From the NCBI GenBank assembly GCA_026119935.1, contig JALRMH010000001.1, positions 744,001 to 808,000 on the forward strand: a stretch of 64,000 nucleotides of DNA, given 5' to 3'. Within the stretch, counting starts at the first letter, position 1, and each line of letters starts with the position of its first letter. Below, piece after piece: positions 10,440 through 22,180 of the stretch. The notes under the pieces were generated by a model that did not search any database, was not told the DNA's origin, and worked only from the letters and a program-made list of their open reading frames with translations. The translations under genes were made by a program, and so were the position numbers. This DNA comes from Endothia cerciana (Eukaryota > Ascomycota > Sordariomycetes > Diaporthales > Cryphonectriaceae).

Positions 10440-13175
10440 TCAGCACTCAGTCCAAGGGTACAAGCTAGGCGGGTTTGGAATCAAGACGCGAGATGGTTGG
10501 CAATTCAGGGCAGGCAACTCACTTGAAGGCAGCACTGATGAGTGCCAGATGACTGAAGGCCTGGGGCGTGTTCCCGAGCTGCTCGCCGCTGCTCGAGATT
10601 TCCTCAGAAAACATGTTCAGGTGGTTTGAGAAGGTCAACATGTTCTCAAATAGGCTGATAGCCCGTGGGAGGTACTTGGCGTCGTAGACGCTGGCTCTTG
10701 TTAGAGCTTCGACCAGCCAAAACGTGCACATGGAGAAAGCGCCCTCTCGTCCCCCCACACCTGTGATCACGCGTCAACATCGGTTCGCTAACACGTGAAT
10801 CTCGTTGTCAAGGGAGTTTCGGGACAGCTTTACCGTCGTCTGAGAGGCTGGTATCATAGCGGTACACCAGACCTGTGGAAGTCAAGCCACCCCTCTCAGG
10901 AGGCAGCAGGATGCGGTCCATTGTGTTGAGGAATCGAGGGTCGTTCGGGGCGATAAAGAAAACCAGAGGTGCTATCAGGATGGAAGAATCCAGCATTGTG
11001 TGGTTCTCGTAGCTCTGAACGAAGCATTTCGTCTCGGTGTTATACCCTAGATGCTCTCGTCAGAGCGCTATTGGGAGATGTCCTTCTTGACCATGTTGAG
11101 AGCGGGGGTGTTGCTTTTGTGTACTTGACAACCTTTGCCCTTCTATTGGGAGGGGATATGGGGTGCGGCCTGGATGGTATGTATCTGCTGGGTAGGGGAG
11201 ATGAAGAGAAGGGCGGTTGGAGATGCCGGAGAGCGTCCCACGGTGCCAGGAAGCGAGGGGGGTAGGATGCTATAGTGGCAGGACGGGGGAACGGGAGGCC
11301 AAATTTCTCACCCTTCTCCATGATCTCTTCAAAAAGGCTGTCTCTAGCTTCGAGCCACTTGCTCCTGTTGGGACACGGGAGAGTTCTCTTATCTGCTAGA
11401 CGCAGGCCGCGGTCGAACGCCACCCAGAGCATGATTTTCGAGTAGACAAAGTTCTGCTTTTTATTCCGCACCTCCCAGATAGACATATCGGGTTCTATGA
11501 GAAGTCAGCATCTCGTTCCAGGTCGAGGCATAGACTCCGTAGCAACTGGCTTACCGTTCATGATAGTCAGGACATAATCTGCACCAGGGTCAGCAACTGC
11601 GAAGGTGAAAGCACGCATATAGTACTTTACCTAGCAGCTTTCGCACAGACACCCAAGTGTCCCAGGTCACAGGCTTGCCGTACTTGTTGTTCAGGTAGAT
11701 CGCGTCCATCAGCTCCCCGTAGATATCGAACTGCTGGTGGAATGCGGCTCCATTTCCGATGCGCACCGGCTTTGAGCCCCTGTAACCCTCCAGGTGGTCT
11801 AGTTGCAGCTCCGGTATCTCGGTCTCGCCTCGAATTGTGAACATGATCGGCAGGCCTCCGTCGGGCGTCCGAGACTTGAGAATGCGCTGGTTGATGAACT
11901 CCATATACGCATCTGCCTCCTCAACGAAGCCAAGGCGGAGCAAGATGTAGATCGTGAAGCTCGAGTCTCTCACCCAGGAATACCTGTAGTCCCAATTTCT
12001 CGGGCCCCCGATTTCCTCCGGCACAGAGAACGTCGGTGCGGCGACTATTGCGCCAGTCGGCTCGTACGTCAACAGCTTGAGGATCATCAGGCTCCGCGTG
12101 ACGACCTCCCTCCACCTTCCTCTGTATTGACATTTCGACACCCAGTTATACCAGAACGTCTGAGTGTCATTCTGCTGTTTGTCAAGATCGGCAGTCGTAA
12201 TATTGGCCGTGACGTGGCCCTCAAGATCGTCCCTGAGCGTGAAAGAGACGGCCTGGCCTTCCTGCAGCGTTATGTGTGTCACCACGCCCTCGCTCACCAT
12301 GCCCTCCCTCATTGTCTTCTGGAACGTCACCACGGGACAATTCTCAGCATCGTCTTCACCTTTGTCGATGGTGACATCCAACTGCAACTTCAGGCCATTC
12401 CTGTCGACACTGTGGAAGGTGACGGCCTTCGACGCCATTCCTGGCTCATGCGTGTTCTGTAGCACCGTTGTGACATGCTGCTCCTTCGCATATCCCAGAG
12501 CAGGGAAGATCTCCACATTCAGCGAGACCTTACCTCTGATACACTCGACCCGTCTGATGAGCCACTTCTTCAGCTCCTCCTGAACACTTAGTGCCTCGCG
12601 AAAGGCTGATTGGCGACCCGCTGCGTGCGAGACCGGCACGATCGAGGTACGTGGCTAGGAGATATCAGAACTCTGCTTCCGATACTGAAGCCCACAAGCA
12701 CCAGACTTCCTTGCCGTGCTCCGAGGAAACGTTTCAGAGCGTCGCATCTGGCACCCGTGGCTGGTGGAGGAGCTGCTTACCCGCGGGAAGAAGTCCACCA
12801 GGTCCGCGACACCATCCTCGTTGATGTAGCGTGTCTGCAGTATGTTTGAGGAGGGCAGGTAGCTCTGCTTGGTAGTGCAGGTGATGTCCGGTGGCGGCGA
12901 GATGCTAAAGTGGCCGCCCTTGGTCTTGTCCAAGAGGCGGCAGAAAATGCTGGGAGAATCGAAGTCGGGCCTGAACATACAGTCAGCCGAGGGGGGTGAG
13001 CAATACATATTGGGCCAGTTTGTGTTTCTAACCAGCACATGAAGTCACAGCTCCCGTCCCTGCCAACCAAGGCGGCTGTTCTGAGATTTCCGATCAGGCC
13101 GTAGTCCTCGACGGGCAAGTAGCCGTCGAAGCGGCCTCTAAGAGAGTCCGCAGGGGTCGAGGTTGAGGTAGCCAT
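10440..13175 (-). CDS. Glycoside hydrolase family 15 enzyme (glucoamylase/trehalase-like, cytosolic)
   Basis: GH15 inverting alpha-glucosidase/trehalase-like enzyme. Eight exons: 13033-13175, 12781-12970, 11631-12654, 11555-11578, 11312-11494, 10834-11046, 10523-10760 and 10440-10464. They join without a frame error to 679 aa, the expected size for this non-secreted fungal group. The N-terminus has no signal peptide and includes GYLPVEDYGLIGNLRTAAL and DGSCDFMCWPDFDSPSIF, typical of the substrate-binding start of the family. The catalytic (alpha/alpha)6 domain shows GGPRNWDYRYSWVRDS at ~327-343 and PDMSIWEVR at ~462-470, which carries the predicted general acid Glu. REGAFSMCTFWLVEAL lies near the C-terminus. 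Exons 4 (24 nt) and 8 (25 nt) are micro-exons. Intron 11047-11311 is long at 265 nt. Substrate cannot be set from sequence; a trehalase role is plausible for this clade. Confidence 0.88.
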
Positions 13176-15377
13176 CTCGATATTAACTTTGTATCACTAT
13201 TTGTAAGTATATCGTTTCCGTTGGTGTCAAGTGGAGGGACTGCGAGGTCCCCCACGAAGCCGCTGCGAGCGTCTACTCGACGATGGTAATCGCGAAACCG
13301 AGAAAGCGCCCGTTACCCCAAATGGCTGGGATACAGTAACTCCACAGTGCCAGCGTTAATCTGCCGTAGGGCGTTCAATTTCAAGATGGTAGACGTGCAA
13401 CTGAGATTTGTACCATACTTGTCTCTGTGCAGTTCCTCATCCGACCGGTGTTGCTCAAAGCCCCGCTGACGCCGAGCTGGAGAGGGAAGCGGCGTGACTA
13501 AGCTGGCAACCCAGGAATATGAGAGGATGGAGTCATATCCCCCCTTCGAGGCCGGAGAGTGAAGAAACAGCACACACGAGACACGACTGGATTTGCGAAA
13601 GTCCTGAGAAGGCGATCTCACGTCTGACGTCGCTCAGGCCATCAGCCATGCGTTCCGGCTGTAGCGATCTGTAGGCGGCTGCGAGCTGTTAGGGGGCTGC
13701 CAGGTCCACGCGTATGTAGGTGCACTGCGTCTCGCATAGGTAGCTGCAGGATGCTTAAAGGGAGGAAGTTCTATCCCTAGACAGAGGACCGGAGTATTAC
13801 GAGATTGGTCATTCTACAGCCATAAAGCCCAATTATTCCAATGGGCGACCATCCTCTGGGCAGGTGCCTCTTACGAAGATATACCCTGCCACTTCCAACG
13901 CTTGGACGAGGGATGCAGCAGACACGCCTCCCATGGTGTACGTTTCCTAGCCCAAGACGTAACTTTTGGTTGTCCAGTGGGTTGCCCTTAAGGTGGGCGA
14001 GATGGATCCTAGCACGACGTCGGCGTTAAAAGGGGTCGTGGAATCGCGTAGCATATGAGCGATCATCTTTCGAGCTCAGCACGAAGAAAGGCGTGTGGCC
14101 AAGTCGAGGTCGCGTCCGGCCTCTGCTGTAGGCTCCAGGCATGTTTGATAACGGACGCCGGGGCGCGCTGCCGCCCTACCCAATCTAAGGTTATCGTGAG
14201 GCGACATCGCTCGTGCAGACCTGCCAGGTACTGTACTGGCAGTGACTGGGTACGTTCTGGGCAGTCTCACCGACTCCCGGCTGGCACCGCACCGGTGCGA
14301 CTGTCGCTCGTCGAGCCGATCGCGAGACGGGACAGACCCTGCGGGGCGTTGCCCTCAAGATCGAGACGCGAGGCACAAGACATAATTAAGGTTTTCGGTT
14401 TGCATGACGTTCCCCGAGCACGCTCGGATGGGTCTTATCGTCGTTCCAAGACCTCTGGGCAGGATTGCGCCACACCGGCCGGATCGACGGTGATTCACGA
14501 CGTCAGGGCCCATACTTCGTTCGACTTCTAGTTTTGCCTCCGGCTCGGATCCCTCAGGCAGACAGACTTCCAGACCGATCCTGTACCTTGCAGCCAGCGC
14601 CGTATCCTTGGCGTCAGCTACTATGGCTACGGTATTGTGATGAGGATCAACGCTGCATTGCGAATCCGTCCCGGGGAACGGTCTTGCGGAGGAGCCAGCG
14701 GTGTTAGGGCCCTGGTGTGCTGTGAGTGGCTGACATCACAACGCCAAATTCCCCAGATTTTTCAGGCCGATCATTGACTCGCGCCGTTACATGGTGCGGT
14801 CTAGCCTCTGAATCCGCCCGCACGGGTTGCTCTACTGTAGTAGCTGTGCAGGTCGCGGCAGGGGAATGAGTTGTCCAGCTGAGCAGGATTGGAGGCAGGC
14901 CGAGCGTGCTGGGCCAGAGTGGTCGCATGACTGTCATCTAGACGAATGGGCGCGACCCTGAGCATCATTCGAGCTTATACCGCGACTAGGAACCAGACAG
15001 ACAGCTCGAGACCACGAGGTTGGCCTTGCCTACTGACTACCTGGAGCTATCAACGTTCATCGTGATGCCAACGCCCGGCTGATCCGGGAAGCTCAGCGAG
15101 CTTGACTGGGAGGTCCCGGCAACACAGGCGCTGACAAGTATAGTACTGGAAGAGTCCCGGGGGGCTAGAGTTTAGGCCTTCAGGGCTACTACTGTATGGT
15201 TCTGGACGCCACCTGGGGCCAGTGGATGCAGACCCGGTGCAGTACGGATCCGTTGGAGATCAGGGTCTCTTCATTATGTACTATGTACTATGTAGCTCCA
15301 ACAGGCTTGTGGGGGGGGGGAGGGGGTTTGATGGAGACAGGCGGAGAGTGCCTCCCGGTATTGTCACATAAACAAAT

Positions 15378-15405
15378 AAAAAAGAAGAAGAAGAAAAGGG
15401 GGGGG
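15378..15405. repeat. AAG microsatellite joined to poly-G
   Basis: An A-rich start runs into (AAG)4-5 and then G8. The reverse complement resembles the (TTC)n tracts near 33,030, 34,090 and 44,730. Confidence 0.85.
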
Positions 15406-16131
15406 TGAGCAAAGTAAAGAAGGAGATTTGAACACGCAATAACCGACGGTCAACTACCGAGCAGCAGATAGAAGTTCACCTTCACCACGCCCACGGCCTC
15501 CAGTTAAGTGCTCCCTGGCCGCAGGAGGACAGACCTCACGCTCCGCTGACGACAGGAAGGGTCTGGGTTGGCTGGAGCTAAGAAAAGATGTGGGATCCCT
15601 GTCCTCTCCAGGCATTGCCGCATTGTCAGGTGGCGTACCAGCCATTCAGAGACCCCGCTGCTGAAGAAGAGGACCCGCCCGTCATCTTGTGGGCAGAGCC
15701 ATTGACGACTAGAGGTGCGGAAGGATGATGAGCTGTTGCCAAAGGTTGCTGCCCAGATGTACAGGGGGGCCCTCTTCAGGCTTGCTGCCCACAGGCCTGC
15801 CATCCACTAACCGCCGTCAGCAGAATCCAGGTGACCCAGGCTGGTGATATCTTGGCATGGCGTGGCCGGGCGTAGCCAAGCTCACCTAGATGTCCTTTTC
15901 GGCCTACGGGGCACCGAGCTGTGATTCCACTGAAACACCGAAACGAGGCGGTATCGAAGCGGTAAGGCGTTTCCCGGTGAGGATTTTCCTCCGGGCTCAT
16001 CTTCTCATGCGCTGGAGAAACACATCTCCTCCCCCTCAGCACGCCAAACAACACCCTCCACTTCCCGCTGTTCAAGCCCATCGGCCCAGACCGCCCAGTT
16101 GGCAAATTCTCATCGCTGTGTGGGTATCGGG

Positions 16132-16156
16132 CCCCCCCCCCCCCCCAAAAAAAAAA
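16132..16156. repeat. C15A10 homopolymer pair
   Basis: Fifteen C immediately followed by about ten A, then an AG-rich tail. It lies ~290 bp upstream of the transporter start. Confidence 0.9.
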
Positions 16157-16438
16157 GAGACAAGAAAAAGAATCATCCCTGGTCCGGCAAGGCGGGGAGC
16201 TGCAGGGTGCATGCAGTGCCAGCTGTGAGTCCTGTGCCAGTCATCCAGTTGACCCTATCGACAGGATCCATCAGCGCGTCTAGGGGGTCAAGGCGAGAGC
16301 CCACACTGCCAAAGCTGTGCTAGGGGGGGCCGTGGCCCACAGTCCGCATGGTTCAGTCTAACGAACGGCCGGTCATGATGACCCCCAATTTCCTTCGCTA
16401 AATAAAGTCATCACGCCAGTACACTTATCGTGTGTACA

Positions 16439-18539
16439 ATGCCTTCCTCGTCTCCTCCCCCCTCTCCGCCTCAACTAGTCCCCCTGCCGCCCCCCTCGAC
16501 GAAGAACACCCCTCGTCCTGAGTCCGTCGCCGCCTTCCCGCGGCTCTCGATCAACCTCGGCCAGCACACGAGCTCGTCAGCCGAGTCCTCCGCCCCGGGG
16601 TCGCCTGCGAGACCCTTCTCACCCGCGCACGCGACCAACATACTCGTCGGGGCAGGGGTCCACGGCCCGCCATCTAACCTGACTCCCGATCGTACCACCA
16701 GAACAGCCGCTCGTGCGAGGAGGGCCACGGTCTCTGATGCCGTTGCCGCCTCTAGCACCAGCTCCTTCGCAGACAACATCGAGATGGACCCCATCAACCC
16801 AGCCGGCCACCGCCGGCGCCGCAGCAGTCTCATGTCGCCGTCGAGCAGCTCAACACCACAGACAGGGAGGAATGGGCACGTGAGAGGCCCATCTGTCAGC
16901 GGCCAGTTTGTCATGGACGAGCCAAAAATATCAGAGGAGAGCGAGTCTACCATCAAGGGAAAAGATGGGATTATGAAGCCAAATCCAAATGCGGACTTCT
17001 CCGACGAGGACTTACACGACGACGAGGAGACAGGTCTGACAGCCAAAGACAGGAAGAGGAAACAGAGAAAGAGGAGACGGAACACATTGCTTGACCAGCG
17101 GATAGCACGGGACAAGATCACAGAGGAAGAACGCAAGGAGGCAGACCAGACTGTGGTCAGGAAACTAGCCGTGAATGGGACCTTGATCGGCCTCTGGTAC
17201 CTCTTCTCGCTTAGCATTTCACTGGTATGTCGGGATTGAACACCAAGACCCTGAAGGTGGAGAACGGAATAATGCTGACAGGTGAACAGTATAACAAGTG
17301 GATGTTCGACAGCAACCGGCTGAATTTTCCGTTCCCATTATTCACGACCTCTGTACACATGCTTGTACAATTCATTCTCTCCTGTGTCGTCCTTTATTTC
17401 GTGCCATCTTTAAGACCTCAGAACGCGCCGCAGCGAAGATCAGATCTGGGTCACTCCTCGAGGGACGAAAACGATACAGAGAGGCCGATCATGACAAAGA
17501 TGTTCTACCTCACCAGGATAGGGCCTTGTGGTGCAGCCACGGGCCTTGACATCGGCCTGGGCAACACTTCTCTCAAGTTTATCACATTGACTTTCTACAG
17601 TAAGATCTCCTGGACCCGTATCATTCTCATCCTGCCCAAAGATGCTGACCATTCCAAGCAATGTGCAAATCCTCCTCGCTAGCATTTGTTCTCATCTTCG
17701 CCTTCCTCTTCAGACTGGAGGCACCAACATGGAGGCTGGTAGCCATCATCGCAACCATGACCATCGGAGTCATCATGATGGTAGCCGGTGAAATCGAATT
17801 CGACGTCCTCGGTTTCATCCTGGTCATCTCAGCCGCTTTCTTCTCCGGTTTCCGCTGGGGCCTCACCCAGATCCTTCTCCTGCGCAACCCGGCTACCTCC
17901 AACCCATTCTCCAGCATCTTCTTCCTCGCGCCCGTCATGTTCCTCACCCTCCTCCTTATCGCCGTCCCTGTCGAGGGATTCCCCGCACTCATCGAATCCC
18001 TGAAAGGGCTCATGAACGAATGGGGTATCGTGGCCCCGCTGCTCCTCTTGTTCCCTGGAACCATCGCCTTCCTCATGACAGCTTCCGAATTCGCTCTGCT
18101 GCAGCGAACCTCGGTCGTCACCCTCTCGATTGCTGGCATTTTCAAGGAGGTGGTGACCATCTCGACCGCTACCCTGGTCTTCGACGACAAGTTGACACCG
18201 ATTAACATATCAGGCCTGTGCGTCACCATCGGGGCCATCTGCGCGTACAATTGGATCAAGATTACCAAGATGCGACAGGAGGCGCAGAAGAGTGTCCACA
18301 ATCTCCACATCGACCCGGACCTATCGAGCCCGAGCTCGAGCGAGACGGACGCCGAGGACGATGGCGGTGAGGAGACGGGATTGCTCACTACACGGCAAAG
18401 CGTGGATGTGCCCATGGAGCAGGGCGACCTCGTGACGGTGGACGGCGACATCATCGTCCCTCCGCCTCCGCAAAGTGCACCATACAACGCGACATCCGCC
18501 TCCGGAGATGAGCGAGACAAGGCAGACCGGCAGGATTAA
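16439..18539 (+). CDS. Triose-phosphate-transporter-family Golgi/ER transporter (SLC35C2/Ymd8-like)
   Basis: Member of the TPT/nucleotide-sugar transporter superfamily, closest in layout to SLC35C2 and yeast Ymd8; the substrate is not established. Exons 16439-17224, 17290-17599 and 17659-18539 (introns 65 and 59 nt) give 658 aa; an ATG nine bases upstream would add three residues. Residues 1 to ~235 are disordered, Pro/Ser-rich, with an acidic patch then a very basic one (KDRKRKQRKRRRN). The ten-helix transporter begins with GLWYLFSLSISLYNKWMF and includes GLDIGLGNTSL, TMCKSSSLAFVLIFAF and WGLTQILL, all typical of TPT proteins. The ~95-residue cytosolic tail is acidic and Ser-rich. The long N-terminal extension is common in filamentous fungi. 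Confidence 0.9.
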
Positions 18540-19852
18540 GAAGGCGGGAGGTCAGTAGTACCAAATCTAGATATTCTGTTCTTACAAGGCAAAGGAGACA
18601 GCTGCTCGGATGCAGATCTAAATGATACCCAAGAATTTCGGAGGGAGGTCAGCTACGGATCCAACGAGCATATCGCATTCACAGGGCCATTTATGGAGTT
18701 CTTTAGATCATAGAAATTGTCGGCCGTCTTGGAGGACTCCAGTCAGGGCGAGGGAACAGTAGAGCACTGGACATACTCACGCTCATGCTCACGGTTCATC
18801 TTAAGCATTCTTGTTTGTACTGGGGACCTGGCGCATTCAACTGGATGAGAGAACGAGTCACGAGGCCACAGAGAATGTAGAAGCAGCCTGCAGCAGTCCG
18901 AGGGAGGCAGATTGCCCCCCCCCCCCCCCACTCGCATCAAATGTTAATTGTGCTGTTCTGTACGGCTTAGCAGCGAAGGATATCTGAGAATTGGTATCTA
19001 CACATGGTTCGACCCGTTGAACGCACGCGCGAAACTCGAAACTGTAGGAATCGCTGTTTGAACGAAACCTTTCAGGTCTTGTCTCTTTGGGCCGACGCGC
19101 GCCCCGATTCATGTCCCAGCCTGGTCCTCCTCCCCCCCACCCCCCCTCTAGCGTGCCAGCCTCGTGTAAGCGAGGCAGCGAGGCTGAGGTGCAAATTCCT
19201 GTCGGCTTCGCAAGGCCGAGCAGACGACAGGATGTCTCGCCGCTGGCGCGATGCCCGGGACGATGGCGCCGGACTGCGCTGCCACCAAGGCCGGGGGCGT
19301 GATTTCGACTTGGCAGGTTGGGCGCCAGCCCTGGGCCAATTGGTGGCTGGTCAGATCTGAAGAGGCCTCCCACGATCGGCTGTCGGCCACTTGGCAATAT
19401 GGGGCGAGGGAGAAAGACAAAACGCTCGGACGATTGCGAGACGGTGAGGAAGCACGATATTATTTTTCCCTGCATGGGAACTGAATTTTTTGGCATCCTG
19501 AACGGATGTTAGGAGATAGTAATAAAACACTAGTGAGGAAGAATCCAGCTGGGCCTTGATTGAGCCCGTGACGTCGAGGGTATTTTCGTGCCAGCCTGCC
19601 CGTTACACATGTTCCAGTCCTACCCAGTGAGAAAAGCATGTATTGACTCCCTTGTCCGTTGTGTGGAATGACCGTAACGCCAAGCCAGACGGAATACCAT
19701 CCGTTCTCGATTTACCCACCCGCGTACCAAAGGATGGTCGTTTCGAGATACCAATAATCTCCCAATCGTCTTCAATGCCTAGCCCTGTTTATAAACCCAC
19801 GACACAGGGTTTCCTGCCATTCCCACATAGGAACTTCAGAACGCCGTCGCGC
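18540..19852. other. Convergent intergenic, 1.3 kb
   Basis: 3' flanks of the transporter gene and of the RCR-like gene. Contains C15 at 18915-18929. Remaining frames look like chance ORFs. Confidence 0.55.
18915..18929. repeat. Poly-C tract (C15)
   Basis: Fifteen C in a row in non-coding DNA, one of the tract family described in the findings. Confidence 0.9.
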
Positions 19853-20486
19853 TCAGACCTTGGCGGGCGGCGGGCCACTCGGCGGCTCGTACGCGTTGTC
19901 CCCACCACGCGGGTAGTAGCTCCCGGACGGCTGCTGCAGCGGGACGTCGTTCTGCTGATGGCCGTAGTAGCCCTCATTGCTGTTCAACGTGTTGCCGGTG
20001 TACTGGTCCGGGACCGCGTTGGGCGTGTACTGCGGGGGCGGGGGTTGGTTATTGTGCTTGTTGCCACCGAACCAGCCTCCGTGGTTGTACTGCGGCGCCG
20101 GCTGCTGGCCCTGGCCGTTGTAGCCGCCGGAGGGACCGCCCATCGTCCAGCCCGTGCCGTAGCGCGGCTGCATGCCCCGGCGGCGGCGGCGGCGGTTGCT
20201 GATGCAGCTCCACATGACGAAGAGGGCGATGAAGAAGACGATGATGACGGCGGCGAGGACCCAGCGGCCCCAGTAGTGGAAGTTCGAGCCGTAGCAGTTC
20301 CCATCCGAGCCGAGGTACTGGTAGCTGTTGCAGCTGGACGGGGGAGGTTAGCAATGGGTAGGGCGCATGCCGGTCAGGCCTTGGAGGTTGGTGACACCCG
20401 GAGGTGAAACTCTGAGGGATGGAGGTGGCGCCCAGTACTTACTATCTGCGGTGGAGACTACCCGAGGTAGACTTTGGAATGAACAT
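19853..20486 (-). CDS. RCR-family membrane protein (chitin synthesis regulation / Congo red resistance type)
   Basis: Small single-pass protein resembling yeast Rcr1/Rcr2, which affect chitin deposition and trafficking of plasma-membrane proteins. Exons 20443-20486 and 19853-20333 (GTAAGT donor, CCAG acceptor, 109-nt intron) give 174 aa. After a short Cys/Tyr/Gly-rich lumenal segment (CNSYQYLGSDGNCYG) comes WGRWVLAAVIIVFFIALFVMW, the membrane helix at about 34-54. It is followed by CISNRRRRRRG, the family's hallmark basic stop-transfer. The cytosolic tail is rich in Gly, Gln, Pro and Tyr, with PPPPQY- and PPSGPPP-type stretches that could bind WW or SH3 domains, as in Rcr proteins. The start in exon 1 is inferred from the only frame that splices cleanly. 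Confidence 0.82.
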
Positions 20487-21374
20487 CTTGATGAGCCGGA
20501 TACCACTTCGATGTGTGGGTGGTGGTGAGGATGATGGTGGTGATGAAAGGACAGAAGACGGTACGTTTTGGAGGAAGAGGGTTGCGTATGCCTTTTGGAG
20601 GAAGGGATACGGATGTTTTATTGTAGCGTGTTGGTCGGCAAATGGGGATCGTATTGGCGTACATATAGCGGGTGGCGGGGTTTGCCTGGGCTTAGGTGCC
20701 GTGACTTGAGAAGGGCCCAGCCTGTTCTGGGGTGTGGTGATTGTTCGATTCCTGCGCAATGAATGACGTTGACAGGTTCACAGCCGTCTCTAGGCCGGGA
20801 TCCGACCGTGTCACTACCCCAGGGCTGCACAACCTTCTTTCAGCGGAACTTCTGAACAGGGCCTCGACACAACACGCTGGATCTACTCTATTGATGGAGC
20901 CGGCGATGAGTGGCCTGGGGGATGTATCACCCCTTCCAATCCCTCCTCCCCTCCCTACCCCTTCTTTCAGTTGTAAACAGCGACGGGGGGGGGGGTCGGG
21001 GTGGTCCTGCGCCGGGAGAGCGAGGGCCCGGGTATCAGCAAATAGTGGAGTTTGCTACTGCGGCAGTGTGTGGTGGTACTACATGCAAGCACTATTATGA
21101 TGGTAGCAGCTCTTGGGCTGTGGCTGTGTTGGAAAGGTCGCCTGACGATCGCTTTCGGACTCCCGTCTCTTCCCGCCAACGTGCCGTGCCCTCAAGCCAC
21201 GACAGTCCGTCTTCCCTTTCAAGCATTTCCGATTACCCGGCACCTCGCCAATTCTTCACTAGTTTTTCCATTTGGAATATCCCGTATGACAGAGCCCTCA
21301 GTATCAAGCCCCCCCTCCTGCTTACATCCTGGTCGCCCGTCTTCTCACGTCACTTCTGCCTAACCTTTCCCCCC
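20487..21374. other. Intergenic, 888 bp
   Basis: Promoter side of the RCR-like gene and 3' side of the 225-aa hypothetical gene. Contains a G11 run at 20985-20995 and CT-rich stretches. No gene seen. Confidence 0.55.
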
Positions 21375-22180
21375 TTATGGTCCTCGATGCCCCGTTACCG
21401 CCGGCCGCTCTGGTTGGGCTTGCGGCCCTGTCTGCCTGACCGTCAGGTGTATCTGTGCAGATCTGATGTGCCGAGGGGATCGGGGTGACCGTGGGGACGA
21501 GGGCCTGAGACGATGTCTCCTCCACGCCGGCGACTTCGGCGACAAGAAGCGAGATCCTGTCAACGAAATCGGCGGCACCTGGAATGCGTCACGCCTCGAC
21601 GCGATGGCGCTGGCCTCGAGGCTCTGTGTCCTGACCCGTGCCTGATCGCGGGAAGTGCGCGTGGCCACCGGTGCGGGCTCGTCCAGGAGGATGTTCAGCG
21701 CCCCCAGGCTTCTCCTGCCCAGGGTCTTCTCGGTCTCGATCAACAGATCGTCCAGACCCCGACAGTATGTTTCCAGGCGTCTCGTGGTGTCACCCCGCTT
21801 CGCGTTGGGGTCGACCGTTGCGAACGCGCGTTTGAGCTTCACCAGCCTCGTGGCGAAGTCCTCGAACTGGGCTGGGTCACAGTCTAGGATCAGCTCGATG
21901 TTGGTCTCGACCGGGCGCCTGATCATGTTGATCCTGGCCTGGAGGTCCTCGTCCTGGTAAGGGTGTCAGGTTAGCTGTCTCCTCCGGCGGGGTTTCTGGC
22001 TTCTTCTTCTTCTACCATCCATCCCGCCCTCGTCAAGTCTTCAAACCCCAATTTCTGCGCTGGCAAAGGGCGGCTACATACCTGCTTGTCTTGCGTGCTG
22101 TCAAGGAAATCCTTGACGTTGTTTGCGAGTTCGACAGTGCCTATGGCGCCGCCGATGCTGACGGAGCTGGAGCCGGCCAT
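21375..22180 (-). CDS. Hypothetical protein, helical N-terminal half
   Basis: I do not recognise this protein. Exons 22082-22180 and 21375-21953 (GTATGT donor, CCAG acceptor, 128-nt intron, phase 0) give 225 aa. Residues 1 to ~125 look helical and soluble: GGAIGTVELANNVKDFLDS, then RINMIRRPVETNIELILD, FATRLVKLKRAFATV and CRGLDDLLIETEKTL. The opening resembles the short helical N-terminal modules of fungal STAND/NLR-like proteins, but no NTPase follows. The C-terminal ~95 residues are rich in Arg, Ser and Pro and low complexity; the true 3' end may differ if another intron is present. The clean splice and coding-like first half support a real gene. Confidence 0.5.

Larger units (their letters stand above)
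13176..16438. other. Gene-poor region, 3.3 kb
   Basis: Upstream of the GH15 gene and of the SLC35C2-like gene. ORFs of up to 158 codons (for example near 14055-14531) are rich in Arg, Ser and Cys and look like chance frames in GC-rich DNA. Holds G10 at 15311-15320, an (AAG)n tract running into G8 at 15378-15405, and C15 followed by A10 at 16132-16156. No gene supported. Confidence 0.5.

Noticed and set aside
11597..11630. Alternative acceptor in the GH15 gene giving eight more codons
   Set aside because: It implies a 34-nt intron, below the normal minimum; the 52-nt choice keeps the family motif contiguous.
13841..14707. Overlapping ORFs of up to 158 codons in a GC-rich tract
   Set aside because: Arg/Ser/Cys-rich with no motif, frames change without splice signals; typical of random GC-rich DNA.
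15421..15480. Possible tRNA or SINE head (minus strand GTTCAAATC next to a TTC tract)
   Set aside because: The B-box core is expected several times by chance in 64 kb; no cloverleaf could be drawn and no second copy was found.
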